A stretch of 64,000 bases of DNA from Paraphoma chrysanthemicola (taxonomy: Eukaryota > Ascomycota > Dothideomycetes > Pleosporales > Phaeosphaeriaceae): positions 62,001-126,000 of the forward strand of contig JAGMWG010000019.1 of NCBI GenBank assembly GCA_020744225.1, in the 5' to 3' direction. Below the pieces are notes generated by a model. That model made no database searches and was not told the DNA's origin. It saw nothing but the letters and a program-made list of their open reading frames with translations. Below are positions 55,524 through 64,000 of the stretch, piece by piece. The translations under genes were made by a program, and so were the position numbers. How positions within the stretch are numbered: the stretch's first letter is position 1; each line of letters opens with the position of its first letter.

Positions 55524-56553
55524 ATGGGTGTAGAAGAGGTTTCCTTCCAAACGGGCGATAACGTTACGTTGCGCGGCTTGTTCTATACTCCTGCAACTTA
55601 CTCGGCTGGAGAGAAGTTACCCTGTGTGGTTATTACCCATGGCTTCTCAGGGGTCAGGGACGGTGGTCTAACAGCTGTTGCGGAATACTTCACTTCGGCT
55701 CTGCCTATAACCTGCCTTGTCTTCGACAACAGAGGCTTCGGGCGAAGTGATACAGGCGTGGGTCAGCCCAGACTAGAGGCTGATGCAACGTTCCAGACAA
55801 AGGACATTTCAGATGGAATCACATACAGCCAGACTCGACCAGAAGTAGATCCAGCGAAGATCGGGATTTGGGGCTCTTCCTTCAGTGGAGGTAATGTGCT
55901 TTGGGTAGCAGCCGTTGATCGAAGAGTAAAGGCTGTGGCATCGCAAGTACCAGTCATAGACGGATTCTCTTGTTTCGCAAATCTGGTACGATCAGATGAG
56001 GTGGCGGGTTGGGAGGCTGACTTCGAGAAAGGTGTGTTTCGCAGCTCTGTTTCCTCACTAAAAGTCGAGATTGCTAACTTTCTTAGATCGGATCGGTCGG
56101 GCTGCTGGTAAACCACCCATCATGATCCCAGTTGTTGATGCAAATATCTTGAATCGGTCAGCTATGACGACCAGAGATAGTCAGAAGGCAATGGGAGGCC
56201 TTGAAAACCTCGACCCCAACTGGAAAAACGAATGCACATTGAAGAGGTGAGCTATCTCGCAAGTCCAAAAGTTCTTGCCCTAATTTACCTTCAGCATGGA
56301 GAATCTGAGAGCGCATCCTGGGGGATCTTGGATCCATCGTATATCGCCGACGCCCTTGCTGTTAACAGTCGCTATACAGGACGCTGTGACACCCACATCG
56401 ACTGCTTTAGCAGCATATAACCGCGCACTTGAGCCAAAGGAAGTGCACTTCTACAACGGCAGTCACTACGAGGCGTACGGTGGCTTTCCGCACTTCGAGA
56501 ACTGCGTAAAGGTTCAGGCTGATTTCTTCAAGCGCACGCTTTGCTCTTCTTGA
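55524..56553 (+). CDS. Alpha/beta hydrolase (X-Pro dipeptidyl peptidase S15/DUF1100-like)
   Basis: Serine hydrolase of 308 residues, exons 55524-56031, 56087-56246 and 56295-56553, phases consistent. VVITHGFSGVRDGG forms the oxyanion region, FDNRGFGRSD follows strand 4, the nucleophile elbow is GIWGSSFSGGN (Ser near 120), the acid probably lies in VAIQDAVTPTSTA, and the His in YNGSHYEAY. No signal peptide. Fungal relatives include small hydrolases in secondary metabolite clusters. As the last gene of the proposed cluster and sharing its promoter motif, it may hydrolyse a second ester or a C-C bond; this is inference. Confidence 0.88.
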
Positions 56554-56944
56554 TATCTGTTGTTGGCAAATATTGGTAGACTGTTGAATAGTATTGCGTG
56601 TCCTCAAGCTTTACATCAAGTATCCTGTGATTGTTACGGTGCCTTGATCGGCAATAAAATGCCGATGTTTTGCTCGCCGTGGCTGGTGCATGATGCATCA
56701 AAAGCGAGCACGATCTGAAGTTATAGGCTACATATTAGCGTAGAACTGTGGCGATCGCATTAGAAGTAATTTCGATCCATGCGAAAGACATGATAATAGA
56801 ATGAAAACAGTTTCGCAGTTGTGGTGTCTGCGTCGTGCGTGAGGTGCGGAGGTGTGCGGGCAAGGCGGGGAATGATTGGAGGAGCTTGGACACGCCCAAC
56901 ACCAAGAAATTATCGCGTCCTGAACGACACGACGTGACGACGCA
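56554..56944. other. Intergenic region
   Basis: About 390 bp; promoter of the rRNA methyltransferase gene. Nothing else seen. Confidence 0.45.
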
Positions 56945-58755
56945 ATGTCTCTCTACTACGAGGCGGCCGCGCTTCTCGCGAACGCCGACAACACCGGCGG
57001 CTCGCTCAAGTCGCGTCTCTTCACCAAGAAGGATCTGAAAAGCTCACCGGGCCAAATCTTCGCACTTATTGCGGAAGCTTCGAAATGGTCACCAGTACTC
57101 AAGGACATCATTGAAAAGTGCAGACTCCTTGAAGAAGAGAAGAAGGTACAAAAAGAAGGCCAAACTCACCGGCATTCGCCCTGGGAGGATTCGAACAGAA
57201 GCAAGGTTTCGCGACTGGGCTGACGCAATGATAGCTCACTCCCATTCTCGCGCTTCTGCTCTCGCACGATCTCCTCGTCGCAAAGAACGGCGTTGCCGCC
57301 CCGGCAGGTCATGTTCTCAAGCTCGCCATCACCCGACACAAAGCCCGCCTAAGCGCCGAATTTACCAAGGCGCGCATACGATTTGGCCATCCGACGCTGG
57401 TTGCGTTCAAAGAAGCAATTGACAATGGGGAGCTCGAGGATGATGAAGATTCTGTCCAGAAAGCCACTCGACATCCACGATGGGTTCGAGTGAACACGAT
57501 CAAGACAACACTTGAACAGCAACTCGCGACGACTTTTGCTGGCTTCCGCAAGACTGGTGAGCTAGGAGAAGTCCTCGCAGCACGCGGTAATGCCAAAATA
57601 TACCATGAGGATGCAAACATTCCGAATCTATTCGCGCTTCCTTCGAAGATCAATCTGAGCCGCTCGCTGGCATACACACGGGGAGAGATTATCTTCCAGG
57701 ACAAGGCGTCATGCTTTCCTGCATACCTGCTTGATCTGTCACACGACGACGGAGACGCAATAGACGGCTGTGCAGCACCAGGGAACAAGACAACGCATTT
57801 GGCTGCTTTCGCTTCAAGCCACAATACAGCAGGCGAGAAACAAAGAGTCATTGCCTTCGAGCGAGACACAGGCAGGACTGTGACGCTGCAGAAGATGGTC
57901 AAACTTGCGTCTGCCGACGGCATCGTGTCTATCAAAGGTGGCAGCGACTTCCTAGCTGCGAAGCCCAACTCTGATGAGTTCTCCAACGTCGGTGCCATAC
58001 TGCTAGATCCAAGCTGTTCCGGGACCGGCATCGTGGGTCGTGATGACGGCATCAAGATACACCTCCCCAGTTCAAATTCCGCAAAGCCGAGCTCGCAGAG
58101 TGGTGGGAAGGGTAAGAAGCGAAAGCGCGGGGACGACGCGACCAAATCGGATGAGCAAATGACATTAGACGTAGACCTGCACGAGTCGGCCCCCGAGGAG
58201 ACCCCATTTGTTGGAAAACTCGCGGAGCGGCTTGCAACATTGTCCAACTTCCAGCTTCACATTTTGACCCATGCCATGCGTTTTGCTTCCGCTCACAAGA
58301 TCACTTACTCGACGTGCTCCATACACTTTGAGGAGAATGAGGGTGTGGTATTCCAGGCGCTGGCTTCCTCTATCGCGAAAGAGCGAGGATGGAGAATCCT
58401 AAAGCGCGAGCACCAAGTAGACGGAATGAAGGCGTGGAAGAAGCGAGGCGTGTGGGAGGACAGCAAAATCAACATTGACCTAGAAGACTCACACAAGCAA
58501 GAGGTTCTGGACGGATGCATACGCTGCGACAAAGGAACGAATGAAGGCACAATGGGCTTCTTCGTTGCAGCGTTCGTTCGAGACTCCAATGAAACTGGCA
58601 CACCTTTCGCGGCGGAGGCCACTGTTGACGAAGATGAGTGGAACGGATTCAGTGATAACGGGGAAACGCAGATAAACGAAGCACCTCTAGTTGGGGCACA
58701 GCCAGAGCAGTCAAAGGCAAAGAAGAACAAGAAGAGGAAGAAAGCGAAACCATAG
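56945..58755 (+). CDS. RCM1: 25S rRNA (cytosine-C5) methyltransferase, Rcm1/NSUN5-like
   Basis: Nucleolar SAM-dependent methyltransferase; yeast Rcm1 methylates C2278 of 25S rRNA. Exons are 56945-57145 and 57235-58755 (573 residues). Splicing joins EEEKK to LTPILALLLSHDLLVAKNG, matching the family. SAM motif DGCAAPGNKTTHLAAFAS is near 245, VIAFERDTGR follows, the release Cys is in ILLDPSCSGTGIVGR (about 327), and the catalytic Cys in ITYSTCSIHFEENE (about 427). A Lys-rich insert with KGKKRKRG (about residues 350-365) and a basic tail KKNKKRKKAKP suit nucleolar targeting. Confidence 0.93.
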
Positions 58756-59012
58756 CAGTCTGAAAAGCGTGCAGAATTAGCCACGCGGTTGCAGTAGCTA
58801 TCTGGTTCTGGAAAGGAAGAAACATGGACTCTAAGCAGGAGCCTTTCACACCACATGTAGCACGTCATCGTCGCTACTCGTTCTAGGCGCTGCTACTTTC
58901 CCAATGACAAACGATAATTACGACTCACGTCGTGCCACCTATCGAAATATCTGTCAACCTCAAACTTGTTCCACATGCGACATTTCAGTGTTGGCTTTCT
59001 TGATGACATATC

Positions 59013-61690
59013 ATGTACCCATCAACACCACCTGCCGTCGACCTGTCACGGTCCCGTCTCAAAGCCCTTGCCAAATGGGTTCGCGATGACCTCGATGTCC
59101 TCGTGGCTCGCGAAGGGCCTGATGTCCTACGACCGGACGACGTCTTGACCCTACATGAAATCTTTATAGCCCTTCGACAATCATCTAATATCACAGCTTT
59201 GGACTTGCGCGCAACAGGCATTCACCGTGCAGTTCAAGATGTCGCGGGGGTAGCGACCAGGTGGCCTGGCCGCTTGTGTGACGATTGCGACAAGATCATT
59301 GCACTCTGGCAAGCGAAGTTCGGTCCGTTCAATCAGCTTCGTCCCTTCTTGTACGGACGAGGCGGACGGCTTGAGGGCATCGCTAGTGTCACAGAGTACT
59401 CTCGAGAGGTGAGAGAAAGTGCGTCAATGGCTTCGCTAGTGGGCTAATAATGTCATTGGGCGCTACTCAAGCGATGGTCAGAGGCTTGCCCTGAGAAACT
59501 GCATCCAAAACGCTCCCACCGACTTGGAGCCTTAGGCTTCCGCGCCGGAGAGTACGTAGTACAACTGTATGCTTTGTCATAATGCTGACTGCTCTGGTAA
59601 TAGCTGGTGGATTAACACGCTCTTCGCACATCACGCAGGCATAATTGGGCTTGAGGCTGTGGAAGGAGGCACTACATTTGACAAATACGGCGCGTATGCT
59701 TTGGTTCTGAAGGATACAGGCGAAGTTGAGGCCAGCGGCGAAGCCAATCTCACTTATCGAGTTCCCAATTCCGACAAAGGAAAGTTCCGTCTCACTTCGG
59801 CTACGCCTCGGAGCAGAGATCCCATTCGAGTCCTACGAAGCCACAGCATCAATAGCGTATGGGGTCCAAAGGCCGGCGTGAGATATGAGGGCTTGTAAGT
59901 ACTGTCAGTGCAGTGTGTTGAACACGCTAAAGATCTACAGATATGCAGTCAAAGGTTGGTCAATACGACAAGCCAAGACGACCGATATTGCTGGAGGCGA
60001 GTGGAAGCAGGGAGACATTATCTTCGAGGTCCGTTTCGAACGCCAGGACTCGGTACCCATGAACGAGGTCACGAAGAGACCTACGGCCGCGGAAGTCGAT
60101 GATTACTCCGAATATAAACGACTGCGGAAAGTCCATCGTGAGGGCAAACGAAAGGGCCGCCTGGGAGCTACGGCAAGCTCAATCAATGTCGACCTCACAC
60201 TCGCAAAAGCTGCGCCTCCAATCCCACCACCTCAGCCATCGGGAGCATCAGGCGGTACGATGAAGGTGCGGAGGAGCTCTCCCAGCAGAGGCTCGTCACG
60301 CAAGTCGATGTTCCGACGGCCTCATTTCGACATGCCTGAGGCACATCCTCAACCAACTCCAGATGTGGTCTCTCCTATGACGATACCAGATACTGACCAG
60401 TTCCCACTGCCACGCAGCACACTGACAGTTCCTGGCAGTACCAATCTCCGCCCTCATCTGCAAGGTGGTAACGACTCCTCTCCCAGTGGCTCGCAGCAAA
60501 CACGTCCAGCAAATCCACTTGCTGGCTCTGATGCCATTAGCGCTCATACTGCCGCAAGTACGCAGTCTGACATCCAGGAAGTAGCACCATGGATTGACTA
60601 CGATGCTGGTCTGACACTTCCTTCACATGGAGGTGGTCATTCGATCATCAGGGAGCAGATTATCTCGCAAGCCGGTGACCCACAACCCAAGGCTCTCATA
60701 TCACGCACCGCCTCCAATATGGCACAAGACGGTCCGCCAATCTCGACTCGCCGCGACAGAAGAAAGAGCGGCGACCTGAAAGGCATGACGGGTTACGGAT
60801 ACTTGAACCCGGTTGGCTCGTCGAGGATGAAAGATGGGCGCAAGAGCATCTTTGTGCGCAGTCGCAATCCAATGGCCAAATTATTCGACGGCGCACCATC
60901 GCCAGAAGACGTAGAGGAATATTTCGGCAACGCAGTCTACAAAGAAGCAGACACTAAACAGCAGACCTCACCACCCCTGCGAAACAGACTTCCCTCCTTA
61001 TCAGACAGCGCAATACATGTCCGGTCTCTTCCCCCGAACCGTTCATTCACTCCCAGCCCGCCACACAAATTGGCCCGACGAGGCGCTATTTTCGCTGGTT
61101 CCGCGCAGAAAGATCCTGCCCATGCCGGTCCTCGACATCCCCGCTTCTCGCCAGTCAAATTCCCGCTCATGCAAACTACATGCAACCATTCCCAGTCATC
61201 ACCAACGAGGCCGGGTCTGAACAGTATCCACACTCTCAGCCTACCTCGCTACGACCCCTTCGTCGACTCGGGGCCCCTGACGCCGCGCTTTGCAGCTAGT
61301 GCAGCGGCCGCATTGCCCATGTCGCTCAGGAATCTGATGGTGAGGAGCGAGTCGGGAACAAGTACGAGCAGGAAGAGTGAAACTTCGGGTGAGGAGGATG
61401 CGGACGCGAAGAGTGAGCGCAAGGAGCGCGCTGATGGGAGCGGAGATGCGAAGAGATCACCTGATGGTACTGAGAAGGAAGTGCAAGAGCTTGATCCGCA
61501 ATCGGACAGAGGAAGCAAGGGAAATTATGTCCCCGCTGAAGAAGGCGTGAATGTGAAATTCACGAATCCCTTCGCATATGCTGCAAGGAGTTGGGATTCG
61601 CCTGGGATTAGGCGGCGGATGAGGATGGGAAAAGCTAGGGAGAGTAGTGGTATTGCACCTGAAGACGTAATCCTAACACAGCAGTACTAA
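59013..61690 (+). CDS. SRA-YDG domain protein with a long disordered C-terminal region
   Basis: Protein of 838 residues; exons 59013-59408, 59472-59551, 59604-59894 and 59941-61690, all phases consistent. Residues about 140-285 form an SRA (YDG) domain: GFRAGDWWINTLFAHHAGI, YGAYALVL, RVLRSHS...WGPKAGVRYEGLYAVKGWSI. SRA domains recognise 5-methylcytosine, usually in hemimethylated DNA (UHRF1, SUVH). Here there is no RING, PHD, SET or nuclease domain. The N-terminal 135 residues look helical. The C-terminal 550 residues are Ser/Pro/Arg-rich and low complexity, with basic patches that could be nuclear signals. It is probably a nuclear reader of modified DNA; target and partners unknown. Confidence 0.85.
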
Positions 61691-62406
61691 GGAACAACGA
61701 CTACAGAAGCCTGGGCTCGACTATCACCTTCAGAGTAAACGAATGATACCTATACATATGCTCGTGCGTACTCATCCTCTCTTCTCTTATCCTATCTTCC
61801 CACCACTCAAAAAGCCTGTCCGTATGAACTTCTCATCCTTGTACTGAGACTTAAGATTGGAGACTGAAAAGGCGGGTATTACGGCAACAAGGTCCAATCT
61901 TTATTATCGTGGGGTTTCGTAGTGAGTGGTCTTAATTCACATAACGCAGTTCTACATCGAGACTGAAAACCTATAGCACATCCCCCAGACTTGAAAGCAT
62001 ACTGCTACGACGCTGGAGTTTAATCGTGATGATTTCTTCTGGTGGTAGTTTGTGCGTTGTGGTCCTTGCGACATCCACTTCACCCAGCGACGGGGTTATT
62101 TGGTCACGTCATCAGCTGACTTGGCGGCAGTCGCAGAAGACAACACCATCGGGCGGGGGAAAGGTGGTTGATTATGTCTTTTGCATTTCTCCTTTATTTA
62201 ACGCGCTTGAATGAATGAAGAAAGGGGACGATTGGCACATAATACAGCGTTTGGAGACCTGATATCTTCAAACGTGCCTGCCATTCTCGCGCTGTCACCA
62301 CCGGCACATCGCAAGCCACGCAAAAAGCCTCAATCTCAGAAAAGCTTACATATTCAAATCCATTGGTTCCCTGCTGCATCACCTTCCGACCTTCACGTCA
62401 CTTACC
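61691..62406. other. Intergenic region
   Basis: About 715 bp. No supported gene; a first exon for the next small gene could lie here. Confidence 0.4.
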
Positions 62407-62808
62407 ATGCCCTGGATATGCCACGTCTCCGAGCACTGCTACCTCCCTCCCGATACATCCTCCCACCCCTCCACGCCCCCGGCAGTGCACTACAACCCGG
62501 GGTGTGCGCGGCTCGGCCAGCCATGCGACACATGCGGGCACTCGTATTGCACGATATGCATGTCTCGGACGGATAGTCTGCGTGCGCGGCGGGCGTCGAC
62601 GCGGTTTGGCGTTGATTTGGAGTTGCTGGATGAGAAGTTGAGGGAGTTTGAGAAGTCGGAGAGGAAGGAAGGGGATGGAGATAGGCGGTTGGAAGGTGGG
62701 GAAGAGGATGAAGAGGGACAGATGAGCGGACAGGAGAAGACGATGGCTGGTAGGATTGAGAGGCATGCGTCGATGGTGAAAGTAAGGAATGGGATCACGG
62801 AGCGTTAA
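62407..62808 (+). CDS. Small cysteine/histidine-rich hypothetical protein
   Basis: A 133-residue frame from the ATG at 62407. The first 55 residues hold paired cysteines and histidines (CHVSEHC, CARLGQPCDTCGHSYCTIC) that look like a small zinc-binding module of RING or zinc-ribbon type, followed by a charged, helical, Glu-rich C-terminal part. I do not recognise a named family. The start is uncertain because upstream sequence is also open in other frames. Confidence 0.5.
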   Translation: MPWICHVSEHCYLPPDTSSHPSTPPAVHYNPGCARLGQPCDTCGHSYCTICMSRTDSLRARRASTRFGVDLELLDEKLREFEKSERKEGDGDRRLEGGEEDEEGQMSGQEKTMAGRIERHASMVKVRNGITER

Positions 62809-62994
62809 TGTGCGCTGGGACGCCGGAGTGGGACTATCATGGAGGGCTGAAGAATAGTGGTGGAGGGAAATGAAAGAGACAATGGCTGCGACGGAACGTG
62901 GAGGTTCACAAAAGCGTGTTGTTTGCGTCGAGGGTGGAAATATACTCTTTACCTCTACCTAGGTGTTGCGGTAGGACGTGACGGACTGGCCTGC

Positions 62995-64000
62995 TTATAT
63001 AATGACATTGATATCTTGTCCACTTGCCCACGCCTCGACGGTCGCCTTGAGGACGTCGCCCAAATTCTTCAGCGTACGTTGTGAGAACCACGCGAGATGC
63101 GGGGTCATTGTGATGTTCAGATCCTTTGCGTCTTCGGCCAGAAGAGGAGTGTCATCAGGCCCGCCGACAGGCTCGACCTGGTACACGTCTGTGGCATAGC
63201 CTGCAATCTGCTTGTCTTTCAACGCCTGTACTATTGCTGCTTCGTCGACAATGCCGCCACGGGCAATGTTAATCACCACTGCATATGGATGCATCTTCCC
63301 GAACTCGGCTGTCGAGAGGAGGTTCAGCGTCTCTGGGTTCCTTGGGAGCGAGAGCACAAGAACCGTGGCTTGTCTGAGGACGTCGTCAAAGGGCACGCGA
63401 TCGTTTTCCACTTTGGGCGTAGGCAGGGCGCCGCCTAGTGAAGCCGTGTCTGCCGCCTTCCGCGACGCGATCAGGACCCTCATGCCCAAAGCGTGTCCCA
63501 AATCCGCAATGCGCTTTCCTATCGTCTTATCAGCCCACAGCCTCACGACTCCACTGCGGGTCTGACTGACCCAGGCCCCCATATCCGACGACACCCAGGA
63601 CCTCCTCCCTGCAGGTCAGCGGCGGGCTCCCGTCGGGGAGGCGCATGTGTTTGTTGACGGTGCCTTGCTGCTTCCATTCACTCGGCTGCTCCCTTGTCTT
63701 GCGATCCAGCAGCACGGTGCGTCGTCTCGCTGCGAAGTACAGGCTGATGGCATGCTCTGAAACGGCGTCGAGGTTTGCGCCTGGACAGTTTGTGACGCGT
63801 ATGCCGCGCTGTTTGGCAGCGACGAGGTCGACCGGGTCGGTGCCTGTTGCTGAGACGGCGATGTACTGTAGACGCGGGGTGACATCGGGATGCAGCGTTT
63901 CCGCGTCCAGCTTCACGGTGGTGGTAATGACGACGGTGGCATTGCGGATGCGCTCGTGTAGCTCTTCGCGCGTGGAAGTCTTCTCATAGGTAGTCAGCGT
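62995..64000 (-). CDS. D-isomer-specific 2-hydroxyacid dehydrogenase, 5' end beyond the window
   Basis: NAD(P)-dependent oxidoreductase of the glycerate/hydroxypyruvate dehydrogenase group, 317 residues visible. Exons are 64000-63571 (partial) and 63518-62995. The intron GTCAGT...GATAG removes an apparent frame shift and rebuilds the Rossmann motif GVVGYGGLGKRIADLGHALGM. Catalytic Arg is in INIARGGIVDEA, Glu in the YQVEPVGG region, and His in TPHLAW. The substrate-binding half starts at ATGTDPVDL. The start codon lies past position 64000. The exact substrate is undecided. Confidence 0.9.

Noticed and set aside
57170..57200. GATTCGAAC resembling a minus-strand tRNA T-loop in the Rcm1 intron
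   Set aside because: The stem bases do not pair and no anticodon arm is found.
57309..58247. 312-residue frame opposite the rRNA methyltransferase
   Set aside because: Shadow of the conserved gene; no motif.
63519..63570. Apparent frame shift in the hydroxyacid dehydrogenase
   Set aside because: A 52-bp intron rebuilds the GYGGLG dinucleotide motif exactly.
1..64000. Polyketide, peptide or terpene synthase backbone gene for a secondary metabolite cluster
   Set aside because: No ketosynthase, adenylation-condensation or terpene cyclase sequence was seen; the 35-56 kb cluster is better read as catabolic.

Overview
The window comes from a filamentous ascomycete (Pezizomycotina; a dothideomycete is my best guess). 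Most genes are split by 45-160 bp introns with GTAAGT/GTACGT-type donors, CTAAC or CTGAC branch points and CAG/TAG acceptors. Both strands are densely used, there are no operons or ribosome binding sites, and the protein families are fungal (fatty alcohol oxidase, Fat1-type synthetase, C2H2 regulator with a fungal transcription factor domain, cis-CaaD-like tautomerase). Exon boundaries were worked out by hand from reading frame, splice sites and family conservation.

Left part, 1-34 kb, is a mosaic of unrelated genes. It holds an acidic partial gene at the edge, a salicylate-hydroxylase-like monooxygenase, a set of low-complexity reading frames interrupted by in-frame stops, a choline/amino-acid permease with a Trp-to-TAG nonsense codon, a membrane-anchored histidine acid phosphatase, and the MoaA and MoaC steps of molybdenum cofactor synthesis. 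MoaA and MoaC are adjacent, can be joined by splicing, and are separated by a very long insert. Next come an alpha/beta hydrolase lacking its nucleophile serine, a GNAT acetyltransferase, a long-chain fatty alcohol oxidase, a FYVE protein, Dus1, a stand-alone RNase H protein and a secreted-looking FAD monooxygenase.

Middle part, 35-56.6 kb, reads as one catabolic gene cluster: a tail-anchored Baeyer-Villiger monooxygenase, a Fat1-type acyl-CoA synthetase, a lipase/esterase, a cis-CaaD-like tautomerase, an aldehyde dehydrogenase, a C2H2 transcription factor, an enoyl-CoA hydratase, a nitronate monooxygenase and a second alpha/beta hydrolase. The enzymes suit oxidation of a cyclic or long-chain ketone to an ester or lactone, hydrolysis, oxidation of an aldehyde to an acid, CoA activation and beta-oxidation. 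Six intergenic regions in the cluster carry G5-tract arrays (GGGGGTGGGGG, TGTGGGGG) 230-390 bp upstream of the + strand enzyme genes. These contain GTGGGG, which fits the CreA consensus SYGGRG. I consider this cluster and its shared promoter element the most interesting part of the window.

Right part, 56.9-64 kb, returns to housekeeping and regulatory genes: an Rcm1/NSUN5 rRNA methyltransferase, an SRA-YDG domain protein with a long disordered tail, a small cysteine-rich protein and a D-2-hydroxyacid dehydrogenase cut by the window edge. I saw no tRNA, rRNA, CRISPR array or complete transposon.
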